64,000 nt of DNA from Pseudomonas canadensis (GCF_000503215.1 NZ_AYTD01000001.1:1-64000); one strand, 5' to 3'. Positions 21,222 to 30,471 are shown, counted from the stretch's first letter. The notes: generated by a model not told the origin, from the sequence alone. Numbers and translations are program-made.

Positions 21222-21731
21222 ATGGACAGCGCGACTGACGGCCAGCAACAGCTTCACCTCCTGTACCGCGACCATCACGGCTGGCTGCAAGGCTGGCTGC
21301 GCAAACGCCTGGGCGATCGCGAGCACGCGGCTGACGTGGCGCAGGACACCTTCCTGCGTCTGTTGGTGTCCGGGCGCTTCCCCGGCGACAAGGAAAGCCG
21401 CAGCTACTTGGCGCAGATTGCCCGCAACCTGGTGATCGACCAGTGGCGGCGCCTGCGCATCGAGCGCGCTTACCTGGAAAGCATCGCCCACCTGCCCGAG
21501 CCGGAGTCGCCGTCCCTGGAAACCCGTGCACTGATCCTTGAAACCCTGATGCAGATCGACGCCATGCTCGACCGCATGCCCGATAACGTGCGCCAGGCGT
21601 TTTTGCTGTCGCAGTTCGAAGGCCTGAGTTATGTACAGGTCGCGGAGCGCTTGAGCGTTTCCGTCAGCTCGGTGCAGAAGTACATGACCCGCGCCATCGT
21701 CGCCTGCTACCAAGTGGCCTACGCCGAATGA
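21222..21731 (+). CDS. ECF sigma factor, FecI/PvdS-like iron-starvation type
   Basis: 169-residue sigma-70 family factor with only regions 2 and 4. Region 2 shows DREHAADVAQDTFLRLL and SYLAQIARNLVIDQWRR; region 4 shows LDRMPDNVRQAFLLSQFEGL and the helix-turn-helix YVQVAERLSVSVSSVQKYM. It directs RNA polymerase to the receptor gene downstream when the receptor signals ligand binding. ATG 21222 was chosen over 21192 because the first ten residues of the longer frame overlap the Fur box and are not family-like. The stop overlaps the FecR start by 4 nt. Confidence 0.93.
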   Translation: MDSATDGQQQLHLLYRDHHGWLQGWLRKRLGDREHAADVAQDTFLRLLVSGRFPGDKESRSYLAQIARNLVIDQWRRLRIERAYLESIAHLPEPESPSLETRALILETLMQIDAMLDRMPDNVRQAFLLSQFEGLSYVQVAERLSVSVSSVQKYMTRAIVACYQVAYAE

Positions 21732-22678
21732 GACAGGACGCACCCATCGCCCCGGCGATTGTCGAGCAGGCCAGCGAATGGCTGATGCTGCAATGGGGCG
21801 GCGACCTGCAAGGCGAACAACGCCAGGCCTTTGCCCGCTGGCAGGCCGCCGACCCGGAGCATCGCCGTGCCTGGCAGCGTTTGCAGCAGCTGCAGCAAAC
21901 CCTCGGCAGCGTGCCCGCCGACAGCGCCCGCGCGGTGTTGCGCGACACACCGGACACGCAGCGCCGCGCTGCGCTCAAGCTGCTCGGCGTGCTGTTGGTG
22001 GCCGGTGGCAGCGGCTACTTGGTGCAACGCAGCGAACCTTGGCACGCCGCTTTCGCCGAATACCGCACCCGCACCGGCGAGATTCGCCACGTTACCCTCA
22101 GCGATGGCACGCGCCTGGACCTCAACAGCGACAGCGCAGTCGACCTGCGTTTCAGCGCCAACGAGCGGCGTATCCGCCTCATCCGAGGCGAAATCCTTTT
22201 GACCAGCGGCCACGACCCCGTCCGCCCATTGATCGTTGAAACCCCAGTTGGCGACGTGCAGGCGCTGGGCACCCGTTTTGCGGTGCGCGAACTGCCCGAT
22301 GGCAGCCGTGTCGACCTGTACGAAGGCCGCGTTCGCGTGACGCCGTTACAGGGCGCAGCCGTGCAGATGAACGCCGGTGACAGCCTGTGGTTCAACCAAC
22401 GCCAAAGCTCGGCGTTGGCAGCGGTGAGCGCCAATGCCAGCAGTTGGACCGAGCACCGTCTGATCGCCGAGCGCCAGCCGTTGGGCGAGTTCGTGGCGCA
22501 ACTGAGTCGTTACCGTCCGGGGCTGCTGCGGTGTGATCAAGCGGTGGCGGGGCTGCTGTTGACGGGCGTGTTTCCGCTCAACGATACCGACGCCATCCTC
22601 GCCGCGCTGGAGCGCTCGTTGCCGGTACAGGTGCAAGCGGTCACGCGCTACTGGGTGACGATCAAGGCACGGGCCTGA
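21728..22678 (+). CDS. FecR-family transmembrane sigma regulator
   Basis: 316-residue inner-membrane anti-sigma/sigma-regulator. The cytoplasmic N-terminal DUF4880 part has ASEWLMLQWGGDLQGEQRQAF and WQAADPEHRRAWQRLQQ, followed by a single membrane helix (about 82-97) and the periplasmic FecR beta domain with SDGTRLDLNSDSAVDLRF and VQALGTRFAVRELPDGSRV. It carries the signal from the receptor's STN domain to the sigma factor. Translationally coupled with the sigma gene by an ATGA overlap. The receptor gene follows after 92 nt. Confidence 0.94.
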   Translation: MRQDAPIAPAIVEQASEWLMLQWGGDLQGEQRQAFARWQAADPEHRRAWQRLQQLQQTLGSVPADSARAVLRDTPDTQRRAALKLLGVLLVAGGSGYLVQRSEPWHAAFAEYRTRTGEIRHVTLSDGTRLDLNSDSAVDLRFSANERRIRLIRGEILLTSGHDPVRPLIVETPVGDVQALGTRFAVRELPDGSRVDLYEGRVRVTPLQGAAVQMNAGDSLWFNQRQSSALAAVSANASSWTEHRLIAERQPLGEFVAQLSRYRPGLLRCDQAVAGLLLTGVFPLNDTDAILAALERSLPVQVQAVTRYWVTIKARA

Positions 22679-22770
22679 AAATTTTTTCACCTGCGCTTGT
22701 CGGTTTTTGCGTCCCGTTCGGGATACCTCTTGAAAGCCAATCAAGAAGCGATCTCACGGGGAGTCCTGCA

Positions 22771-25233
22771 ATGCCGCACCACCCAATCCAACCCTTGGCC
22801 CGCGCCCTGCGCCGTGGCTTGTTTGTCAGCCTGTTGGCGACGGTGCCGATGGTGCCGATGGTGCCGACGCTGGTCCATGCCGAAGAAAGTACCGAGGCGC
22901 TGCGCAGCTACAACATCCCGGCCGGTAGCCTCGACCAGGCACTGAACCGCTTTGCCAGCGCGTCGGGCATTTTGCTGTCGGTTGACGCGACGCTGACCGA
23001 AGGCAAGCGCAGTGCGGGCCTGCAAGGGCGCTATGGGGTCGGATCGGGTCTGGAGCGGCTGCTGGCGGGCAGCGGCCTGATGGCGATGCAATCCCAGGGC
23101 GGTTGGTCGTTGCAGGCGGCTTCCAATGGCGGGCCTTTGCAACTGGGCGCCACCCAGATCAGCGGCCAGCAAGCCCAGGAAAATGCCTGGGGTCCGGTGG
23201 ACGGTATTGTCGCCACGCGCAGTGCATCGGGCAGCAAGACCGATTCGGCACTGGTAGAAATTCCCCAGACCATCAACGTGATCACCGCCGCCGAGATCAA
23301 GGCGCGCGGCGCGCAAAGCGTCACCCAGGCGTTGCTCTACACCCCGGGCATGAGCGCGGGTGGTTTCGCCGATCGGGTGAAGCTGTTCGATGAGCCGACC
23401 TCTCGCGGCTTCTCGCCTACGCCCCTGTACCTCGACGGTCTGCACTTGCCTTATGGCGGCGGCAGTACCGGTGGCGCGTTGCAGATCGAGCCGTATTCCC
23501 TGGAACGCATCGAAGTGCTCAAGGGCCCGGCCTCCGTGCTGTACGGGCAGAACCAGCCCGGCGGCATCGTCAACATGGTCAGCAAGCGCCCCAGCGAAAC
23601 GCCGATCCACCAAGTGGTACTGGAAGCGGGCACCTACGAGCACAAAAGCGCGGCCATCGACCTGAGCGGTCCACTGGATGAGCAAGGGCAATTTCTGTAT
23701 CGCCTGACCGGCCTGGCCAATGACGGCCAGGACGAAATCAACTACGTCGAAAACAAACGCCAGTTCATCGCGCCGAGCCTCACCTGGCGGCCGAACGATG
23801 ACACCAGCGTGACGGTGTTCGCGCAGTACCAGAAAGACAAAGGCGTGCCCGAAGCCCAGGGTTTACCGGCGTCCGGCACGCTGTGGGCCAACCCCAATGG
23901 CAAGATCAAGCGCGACCTGTTCATCGGCGAGCCTGGCGTCAACCAGTACAACCGCGAGCAATACGCACTGGGTTACGAGATTTCCCATCGCCTGAATGAC
24001 ACGTGGACCCTCAAGCAAAACGCACGTTATGCCGAGGTCGACGACCGCTACACCGCGCCGTTGCACGGCTACCGTTTCGTCGCCAACCCGGCCACTGGCG
24101 TACAGGATCAACGCTACCTGCAACGCTTCGGTGTGGACTGGGCGCAGAACAACAAAGTGTTTGGCGTGGACAGCATTGCCCAGGCGGAATTTGATACCGG
24201 TGCCTTCTCTCATACGATGATCTTCGGCCTGGACTACTACCATTCCAACTCGCTGTTCCACGGCTTGTACGACCGCAACCCGCCGATCATCGACCTGTTC
24301 AAGCCGGTCTACGGCCAGCGCCTGAATTTCGGCCAACCGTACCGCTGGGACCGCACCATCACCCAGACCGGCCTGTACGTGCAGGACCAGATCAAGTGGG
24401 ACAAATGGGCATTGGTACTGGGCGGGCGCTACGACTGGGCTAACGTCGTCAATAAAGAGCCCCTGACCGACACCCGCTTCGCCAGCAAAGACCAGGCCTT
24501 CACGGGGCGTGCGGGCCTGGTATACCTGTTCGATAATGGCGTGGCGCCGTTTGTCAGCTACACGGAATCCTTCCTGCCACTGGCCGGCACGGACGCCAAC
24601 CAGAAGCCATTCGAGCCGTCTACCGGCAACCAATACGAGGTCGGTGTGAAGTACCAACCGCCTGGGCAGAAGAGTTTCGTGCAGGTCTCGGTCTACCAAC
24701 TGGACCAGGAAAATGTGCTCACCACCCACCCGGTCGACACCACCTTCAGCACCCAAAGCGGTGCCATGCGTTCACGCGGCGTGGAAGTGGAAGCCAAGGC
24801 CGTCCTCAGCGATGCCTGGGATATCGTCGCGTCGGCTTCGCGCAACGACATCAAATACACCAAGGACAACGATGGCCGCGAGGGTCGCCACCCGGCCGGC
24901 ATCTCGCCGCTCACCGCGTCGATGTGGGTCAACTACAGCGTGCTCGGCGACACACCGCTGGCCGGTCTCGGCGCAGGCTTGGGCGTGCGTTACGCTCGCC
25001 AGAGCCTGGGTGACTACTACGAAGGCGCCTTTTCCGTGCCTTCCTACAGCGTCTACGACGCCAGCCTGAGCTATGACCTGAGTCGATCGCCGTTGAAACT
25101 CAAGGGCGTGAAACTGGCGATGAACGTGCAGAACCTCACCAACAAGACCTACGTGTCGCAGTGCACCAGTAACCTGGATTGCTATTACGGCGAAGGGCGC
25201 ACGGTGGTGTCGAGCCTGACCTACGACTGGTAA
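22771..25233 (+). CDS. TonB-dependent siderophore receptor with STN signalling domain
   Basis: 820-residue outer-membrane transducer. Signal peptide (1 to about 34), then an STN domain (about 44-115: YNIPAGSLDQALNRFASASG), a plug with the TonB-box-side region and PQTINVITAAEIKARGAQSV, and a 22-strand barrel ending in Trp (LTYDW). The domain order matches FpvA/FoxA/FecA-type receptors that import a ferric siderophore and switch on their own gene through FecR and FecI. The ligand cannot be read from sequence; xenosiderophore uptake is likely because no biosynthesis genes adjoin. The signal peptide contains a 9-bp repeat (GTGCCGATG) giving Met-Val-Pro copies. Confidence 0.94.
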   Translation: MPHHPIQPLARALRRGLFVSLLATVPMVPMVPTLVHAEESTEALRSYNIPAGSLDQALNRFASASGILLSVDATLTEGKRSAGLQGRYGVGSGLERLLAGSGLMAMQSQGGWSLQAASNGGPLQLGATQISGQQAQENAWGPVDGIVATRSASGSKTDSALVEIPQTINVITAAEIKARGAQSVTQALLYTPGMSAGGFADRVKLFDEPTSRGFSPTPLYLDGLHLPYGGGSTGGALQIEPYSLERIEVLKGPASVLYGQNQPGGIVNMVSKRPSETPIHQVVLEAGTYEHKSAAIDLSGPLDEQGQFLYRLTGLANDGQDEINYVENKRQFIAPSLTWRPNDDTSVTVFAQYQKDKGVPEAQGLPASGTLWANPNGKIKRDLFIGEPGVNQYNREQYALGYEISHRLNDTWTLKQNARYAEVDDRYTAPLHGYRFVANPATGVQDQRYLQRFGVDWAQNNKVFGVDSIAQAEFDTGAFSHTMIFGLDYYHSNSLFHGLYDRNPPIIDLFKPVYGQRLNFGQPYRWDRTITQTGLYVQDQIKWDKWALVLGGRYDWANVVNKEPLTDTRFASKDQAFTGRAGLVYLFDNGVAPFVSYTESFLPLAGTDANQKPFEPSTGNQYEVGVKYQPPGQKSFVQVSVYQLDQENVLTTHPVDTTFSTQSGAMRSRGVEVEAKAVLSDAWDIVASASRNDIKYTKDNDGREGRHPAGISPLTASMWVNYSVLGDTPLAGLGAGLGVRYARQSLGDYYEGAFSVPSYSVYDASLSYDLSRSPLKLKGVKLAMNVQNLTNKTYVSQCTSNLDCYYGEGRTVVSSLTYDW

Positions 25234-25244
25234 TTCCCCACCTA

Positions 25245-25348
25245 CTGTAGGAGCGAGCTTGCTCGCGAAAAACGCATGGACGACGCGCGGCTACCTGATA
25301 GCGCTGCGTTATCTTTGACGTCTTTCGCGAGCAAGCTCGCTCCTACAG
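25245..25348. repeat. REP doublet (REPIN)
   Basis: Two 26-nt arms, 25245-25270 (beginning CTGTAGGAGCGAGCTTGCTC) and 25323-25348, are perfect inverted copies separated by 52 nt. This is the classic fluorescens-group REP doublet, located between the convergent receptor and DUF3142 genes, where it could also act as a transcription stop. Such elements are mobilised in trans by RAYT transposases; none is in this window. Confidence 0.88.
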
Positions 25349-25362
25349 GCCACGGTGAACCC

Positions 25363-26067
25363 TCATGGGTTTTGCAAGAACACCACGTACCCCCGAAACC
25401 ACTCGTTCCCCTGCAAATACCCTGGTGCCTCCCACGTTCCACCCTGAATCAAGCCAATCTTGAACGGCAACCCCAACCGATTCATCCGCGGCAAATACGC
25501 CGCGTAATCCGGGATGCTGTGCCGCCCCTGATACGTTTGTACCACCACTTCATCCACCACCCCTTTGAGTTGAGCGATGGCCGCCGGATCAGCGTTGCTG
25601 CTCCAGTCCATCAAGCCGGTGATGCTCAGGCGCAGGTCGGCGGGCAGGCGCTGGCGCAGGTCGCGCAGGAAGTCGGCGTATTCATGCAGGTACTGAGTGC
25701 GGGCATCGAAGTCGATCTGGATGCCCACCACCGGATTGCCTGCGTCGCGCCAGCGTTGCACCTGGCCGAACAGTTGGCGGTAGACCTGCTCGGGCCAGTG
25801 CAGGGTGTGGGCGCGGTAGACGATCCAGATGTCGCCTTCGGTAAGGCGCGGCACGCTGATGCCTTGGGCAATCATCTGCACGCCGCGCTGGGGCGCGCGG
25901 CGCGTGGAGTTGATCTGGCCCTGGAGGATGTACAGGGTTTTTGCCTGCTTGAGCACCGGCTGTGGTGTAACCCCGCTCCACAGCCAGAAGGCGTCATAGT
26001 CACGGGCGTCGACGGCGCCGAAGGCCGGAATTGCCAGCAACAGCAAGCCGAGCCACAGGTGTTTCAC
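25363..26067 (-). CDS. DUF3142 family exported protein
   Basis: 234 residues from a GTG start at 26067 that overlaps the upstream stop (GTGA), which is why I prefer it to the longer frame. The signal peptide (VKHLWLGLLLLAIPAFG) is followed by a TIM-barrel-like domain: DYDAFWLWSG, DIWIVYRAHTLHW, VVGIQIDFDA (about residue 125, reminiscent of glycosidase DxD strand ends), LRLSITGLMDW and VVVQTYQGR. DUF3142 is uncharacterised; a glycan-related role is suggested by the barrel pattern only. It is the distal gene of a two-gene operon with the 722-residue periplasmic protein. Confidence 0.82.
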   Translation of the reverse strand: MKHLWLGLLLLAIPAFGAVDARDYDAFWLWSGVTPQPVLKQAKTLYILQGQINSTRRAPQRGVQMIAQGISVPRLTEGDIWIVYRAHTLHWPEQVYRQLFGQVQRWRDAGNPVVGIQIDFDARTQYLHEYADFLRDLRQRLPADLRLSITGLMDWSSNADPAAIAQLKGVVDEVVVQTYQGRHSIPDYAAYLPRMNRLGLPFKIGLIQGGTWEAPGYLQGNEWFRGYVVFLQNP

Positions 26068-28232
26068 CAGTAGTACTGCAGCGATTTGCCCCACTGGGTG
26101 TCGGCGTAGCTGGTTTTCAGCTGGCGGAACCAAGCCTTGCGCACGGCCGGTTCCACATCGACGCCGCCGCAACTGTTGTAGCCCGAGGGCCCGTAGCAGT
26201 TGATGGCGCGGAACAGGGCGTAGGCCTTGTCATTCTTGGGTGCCTTGGCGTTGCCGATCACCTGTTTGTAGCCGTCCAGGCGCGAGAAGGTTTCACCCTT
26301 GAAGTCCGATGCACTGCTGCCCAGGCTGCCGGCGGCGCGCGCCTGTTCCAGTGGCATGCCGTCCAGGCCGTTACGCAGGATGAACTCACCCAGGCAGTTC
26401 AGGCCCTGTGGATGTTTGGCATCGCTCTGCAAGGTCGCGGCGATTTGCGTGATGCTCGGACAGGCGTAGCCGGACTCGGCTTTGTCGCCGTTCCACTGGA
26501 ACAGCCTCAAGGTCTGGCTGGCGCTGTAGACGTAGCCCAGGCTGGTGCCCAGTTTATCTTCCGGGGCGGAGGCTGGCAGTTGCTTGAGGTCGTCGGCGAA
26601 GGTGGCGTACTGACCGCGCAGCAGGTCTTTGTAGAGCAGCACGAATTGCGCAGTCTGGCGTTCCAGCGGATCGCTGGCCTGGGCGATCTGCTGGCGCAGC
26701 AACTCGGGACCGGCGACGTTGCGCAGCAGGATGTAACGCACCTGCTTGGCGCTGATCGGCGAGTCGGCGGCAAACACCTTGGCCAACTGGCCGCTGCGTT
26801 CGTAGTTCATGGCCAACGCCAGCTCAAGCTGATCGCGTTGCAACGGCAACTTCGCCAGCGGCAGCAGTTGCAGCCAGAGCGCTTCGGCGCCTTTCCAATC
26901 TTGCTTGGCTTCCAGGGCCAGGGCACGCAGGGTTTGTTGGCTGAAGGCGAAGTAATTCAGGCTCGACGGCACGCTCTGGGGCAATTGTTTCAGCGCGGCG
27001 TCCGGCTGATGCTCGGTATACAGCGCAGACACTGCGAGCAAGTAGTCATACAGCTCCGGCGCGCTGGAAAACGCAGCTTTCTGCTTTTCCAGGTCGGTGC
27101 GGGAGAGGGCAGGCTGGTTGCCACCGCGCATCACCATCAGGTCGCTGACAAACTGGATCATCGGCGTGCTGACGGTTTCGCTATTGACCATCAACAGCTT
27201 GAGGTCGGCTTCCTCCACCAGATCATCTACCGACACATTGCGCTGCGCGTCCGTTGCCTCGGTCATCGACCAGGCGTAGGCCTCGGCGAGTTTGGTGTTA
27301 TCACCGGCCAACCAATAAACACGGCGCAGCAGGCCACGGGCGGAGGCCAGGTAGTCGCCCTGTGGGTAAGTTTTCAGGTAACCGAGAAAGCCTTCCTCGG
27401 CATGGCTCAGGGCGGACTTATCCACATGCTCGAGTTGCGGCATGCCGTACTCGTCAAAGGCTTCAGCCTGGGCCTGGTTCAAAGACGTGCGCGCAGTCAT
27501 ATACAGCGCGGTTTCCTTCAGCCAAGGCACGTGGCTGGCGCTGGCGGCGGCAAAACCGCGCTCAGCGTCACCGAAGCGACCGCTGTAGAAGTCGGCGGCG
27601 GCTTGCAGGTAGGTACGGAGCAGTTGGCCGTCGTTCGACTGGATCTGCTGGGCGTCCACCACCTGGCCTTCCCACGAACAGGCTGTGAGCAGTTGCAGGC
27701 GCGCTTTTATCAGCAGCTCACGCTCAGCAGCCGGCATGTCGGCCTTGATCACCTGGCTGATGAACGCCGTGGCGCTGTCATCATCGTTGCTGCGGCAACG
27801 GCTGCCCTCGCCAGTCAGGAACGCTTCGCCTGCGGTCTTGTACTCGTCGCGCTGGATGCCCAGGGGCTTGAGCAGGGTGTCGAGTTCGGCGGTGCGTGAA
27901 TTGTCCGGCTTGTTGTCGGGCTCATCGTTTGTCGCGGGGATAGGCGCCAGGCGATAGACCGGGAACGGCACCGGGCCGAAGCCCTGAGACAGATCATCTT
28001 CGCTCAGAGCATTGGGCGTGAGCGGTTCGGCCTTTTTGTCCGCCAGCAGCAGGCGCAGGTTGACGCGACTGTCGTTGCCGGGGCTGAGGAAGGGCAGGTT
28101 ACTGCAGGAATCGAGGCTGTCACGCGAGACGCGCCAATCGGGGTAGCACGAGTCGTCAGAGCTGGCCTGGGCCTGTTGGGTGATGCCGGCAAGCAGTGCC
28201 AGTGCCAGGGGTGACAGAAAACCGATGCGCAT
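26064..28232 (-). CDS. Unrecognised 722-residue periplasmic protein, helical-repeat type
   Basis: I do not recognise a named family. ATG 28232 starts a clear signal peptide (MRIGFLSPLALALLAGITQQAQA). The mature part begins with a cysteine-containing segment (DDSCYPDW, DSCSNLPF) and continues as long amphipathic helices rich in Leu, Ala and Gln, with TPR-like stretches such as YLQAAADFYSGRFGDAERGFAAA. The C-terminus has a second Cys cluster (INCYGPSGYNSCGGVD) and ends YYW, an aromatic end. The helical solenoid suggests a protein-protein scaffold. It is coupled by a 4-nt overlap to the DUF3142 gene, so the two probably work together. Function unknown. Confidence 0.8.
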   Translation of the reverse strand: MRIGFLSPLALALLAGITQQAQASSDDSCYPDWRVSRDSLDSCSNLPFLSPGNDSRVNLRLLLADKKAEPLTPNALSEDDLSQGFGPVPFPVYRLAPIPATNDEPDNKPDNSRTAELDTLLKPLGIQRDEYKTAGEAFLTGEGSRCRSNDDDSATAFISQVIKADMPAAERELLIKARLQLLTACSWEGQVVDAQQIQSNDGQLLRTYLQAAADFYSGRFGDAERGFAAASASHVPWLKETALYMTARTSLNQAQAEAFDEYGMPQLEHVDKSALSHAEEGFLGYLKTYPQGDYLASARGLLRRVYWLAGDNTKLAEAYAWSMTEATDAQRNVSVDDLVEEADLKLLMVNSETVSTPMIQFVSDLMVMRGGNQPALSRTDLEKQKAAFSSAPELYDYLLAVSALYTEHQPDAALKQLPQSVPSSLNYFAFSQQTLRALALEAKQDWKGAEALWLQLLPLAKLPLQRDQLELALAMNYERSGQLAKVFAADSPISAKQVRYILLRNVAGPELLRQQIAQASDPLERQTAQFVLLYKDLLRGQYATFADDLKQLPASAPEDKLGTSLGYVYSASQTLRLFQWNGDKAESGYACPSITQIAATLQSDAKHPQGLNCLGEFILRNGLDGMPLEQARAAGSLGSSASDFKGETFSRLDGYKQVIGNAKAPKNDKAYALFRAINCYGPSGYNSCGGVDVEPAVRKAWFRQLKTSYADTQWGKSLQYYW

Positions 28233-28400
28233 GACGTGTCCTTGATCCTGAGTCCTTGGAGGGCGGCAATAATAGCGTGTTCCTACGGTTGCTTCGGAGA
28301 AGCCCTGCACAAATTACTGATTTGTCCGATTCCAGCAGCCAGCCTGGATCTTTTGTCCTAGAGTGGCGGTGTTTGCGCTTGGGCAATCGGGGGAATCGAG

Positions 28401-30005
28401 GTGCGTCGGTCTGTGGTAGAGCAAAACGAAAAGGTCGGGACGTTACCCGCACTCAACCGCCTCAGTTGGGAAGGCGCCGGCTGGATCAGCCGCCTCTGGT
28501 GGGTGCCGATCCTGACGCTGGCCATGGCCCTGCGTTTTTACAACCTGACGTCGGCGGCGATTTGGGGCGACGAGGGCTCTAGCCTGCTGCTCAGCGAATA
28601 CGCCCTGGGCGACCTGTGGTTCCACGCGGCACACGATGTGCACCCGCCACTGTATTTCTTCCTGCTGCGCGGTTGGATCGAACTGTTCGGCGACAGCATC
28701 TGGTCGATTCGCGGCATGAGTGCCATTCCCGGCGTGGTCGTCGTGGGCTTGGGCATCTGGCTGACGCGGCAACTGTCCACCCGCCGTGCGGCGGTGCTGG
28801 CGGGGATACTGCTGGCGCTGTTGCCGACGGCGGTGCGCTACAGCCAGGAAGTGCGCATGTATTCGCTGCTGGGTGTATGGCTGCTGGGCGCCACGCTGGC
28901 GCTGGTTTACTGGGTACGCCAGCCTGAGCGCACGCGGTATCTGGCGGTGTATGTCGTATTGATGACGGCCGGTTTCTACACCCATTACTTCACTGCGCTA
29001 TGCGTGTTGGTGCATTGGGCTTACCTGGGCATGCTGAGTGTCACGATGCCGCGCGACCAACGCCTGATCACGCGCCCGGCGTGGTGGTTGGCCAACGCCA
29101 CGATTGTGCTGTTGTATCTGCCTTGGCTGCCGAATCTGCTGGACTTGGTGCAGCATGTCGAACAGCTCAAGGTGGGCGGTGATATTGGCTGGGAAGAGCC
29201 GGTAAGCCTGTTCTCCCTGCCGTCGATGGTCTGGCAATTCGTACTGCAGGATGAAGGTGTCGGTTTCTGGTCGCCACTGTTCTGGCTGTTCCCGTTGCTG
29301 CTGGTGGCTGTCGTCGTTGCCACCGCTTGGCGCGACCGCGACCGCTATCGGCCGGCCGGCCTGTTGGCGCTGTTTTTCCTGTTGCCACTGCTGTTGGTCT
29401 ACGGGGTGTCGTTTATTTCCCCAGTGTTTATCGAGCGTTACCTGACGGTGTACGCCCTGGGCTTGCCGATCCTGCTGGCGATGGCCATCGATCGCCTGCC
29501 ATCACGGTTTTCATTGCTGGGGGCAGCACTGTTCGTGCTGTTTGTCGGCGTGGAACTGGTGGGCTTGAAGAACAACTTCACCGTGGACGAACACGACCAA
29601 TTCAACGTGCCGGTGGAGTTCGTCAACCGCAACTATCAGGAAGACGACCGCATCGTCCTCAGCGACATGATGTGGTACCTCAGCTACGTGTATTACGACC
29701 AGACCGACGCCCAGTTGCAGCTCTACACCCCGCCCAAACCCGACGGCACGCCCACCCGGCCGAATGCCTATGGCTTCGGTACCCTGGTGGACCAGGACGG
29801 CGGACGCATCTACCTCGACCACCTGTCGGCACTGCCCGCCGAAACCCGTCGCGTGTGGCTGATCAGCAGCAACGAAGCGCCGGACGATTTCGCCCCGCTG
29901 CCTGAGGGCTGGCGCGAACTCAGTCGCCAGGATGGCGGCGGCGCCAGGGCGCGCTTGTTCGTGTTGTGTAATGTCCCGTCGGCGCAACCCGAGGGCTGCC
30001 GCTAG
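28401..30005 (+). CDS. GT39-type polytopic membrane glycosyltransferase
   Basis: 534-residue inner-membrane protein with about ten or more hydrophobic helices. The first periplasmic loop carries FYNLTSAAIWGDEGSS, the DE-containing loop of ArnT/PMT-like GT-C enzymes, and the next helix pair contains AHDVHPPLYFFLLRGW, another family motif. Such enzymes move a sugar from a polyprenyl-phosphate donor to an acceptor on the periplasmic side. Starts at GTG 28401 with GGGGGA about 8 nt upstream. It is divergent from the 722-residue gene (169-nt gap). The acceptor is unknown; no undecaprenyl-phosphate glycosyltransferase partner is adjacent. Confidence 0.85.
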   Translation: MRRSVVEQNEKVGTLPALNRLSWEGAGWISRLWWVPILTLAMALRFYNLTSAAIWGDEGSSLLLSEYALGDLWFHAAHDVHPPLYFFLLRGWIELFGDSIWSIRGMSAIPGVVVVGLGIWLTRQLSTRRAAVLAGILLALLPTAVRYSQEVRMYSLLGVWLLGATLALVYWVRQPERTRYLAVYVVLMTAGFYTHYFTALCVLVHWAYLGMLSVTMPRDQRLITRPAWWLANATIVLLYLPWLPNLLDLVQHVEQLKVGGDIGWEEPVSLFSLPSMVWQFVLQDEGVGFWSPLFWLFPLLLVAVVVATAWRDRDRYRPAGLLALFFLLPLLLVYGVSFISPVFIERYLTVYALGLPILLAMAIDRLPSRFSLLGAALFVLFVGVELVGLKNNFTVDEHDQFNVPVEFVNRNYQEDDRIVLSDMMWYLSYVYYDQTDAQLQLYTPPKPDGTPTRPNAYGFGTLVDQDGGRIYLDHLSALPAETRRVWLISSNEAPDDFAPLPEGWRELSRQDGGGARARLFVLCNVPSAQPEGCR

Positions 30006-30040
30006 ACTGGGTGAATGCTTTTTTCTACCAGGAGCCCATC

Positions 30041-30286
30041 ATGGAATCGCCCGTGCATAGCTTGCCGTCACTGTTCAAACAGCTGGGTCTGCCGGATGAC
30101 CCGGTGAGTATCGAAAAGTTTGTGGCGGTGCATTCGCCGCTCAAGCCGGAGCTGAAACTGGCGGATGCGTTTTTCTGGACGGACAGCCAGAAGGCGTTTT
30201 TGCGCGAGGAGATTCTGGAGGATGCGGATTGGGCGGAAGTGGTGGATGAGTTGAATCTCATGTTGCGGGGTGGGCGAGGGGGGTAA
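30041..30286 (+). CDS. DUF2789 family small protein
   Basis: 81-residue soluble protein that matches the DUF2789 pattern: HSLPSLFKQLGLPDD at the start, then FVAVHSPLKPELKLADAFFW and FLREEILEDADWAEVVDELN. ATG 30041 has the Shine-Dalgarno AGGAG 10 nt upstream; the longer frame from 30011 has no support. Function of the family is unknown. It lies 35 nt after the glycosyltransferase and may be co-transcribed. Confidence 0.85.
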   Translation: MESPVHSLPSLFKQLGLPDDPVSIEKFVAVHSPLKPELKLADAFFWTDSQKAFLREEILEDADWAEVVDELNLMLRGGRGG

Positions 30287-30381
30287 AAAAACCTAGGGTT
30301 TTACCGCGTTAGTGAGCTTTTTCTGACGCACGCGCCTGTCTCCCCACGCTAAGACCCGGACGGGCCAAGCCCCGATCTAAA

Positions 30382-30471
30382 TGTGGGAGTTGGCTTGCCT
30401 GCGATAGCGGAGTGTCAGTCGACATATACCTCGAGTGGCCCACCGCAATCGCAGGCAAGCCAGCTCCCACA
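30382..30471. repeat. Second REP doublet, different subtype
   Basis: Arms 30382-30405 (TGTGGGAGTTGGCTTGCCTG onward) and 30448-30471 are inverted copies with one G-U mismatch, separated by about 42 nt. The sequence class differs from the doublet at 25245. The 320-nt gap 30287-30606 otherwise holds only the MarR operator region near its right end. Confidence 0.85.

Noticed and set aside
25245..25348. Possible IS end or attachment site
   Set aside because: The arms are a standard REP doublet; no transposase or integrase gene and no target-site duplication are visible.
26031..27899. A 622-residue open frame on the + strand, antisense to the 722-residue periplasmic gene
   Set aside because: The minus-strand gene has a signal peptide, a coupled downstream partner and sensible codon use; the + frame has neither a start signal nor a plausible protein text.
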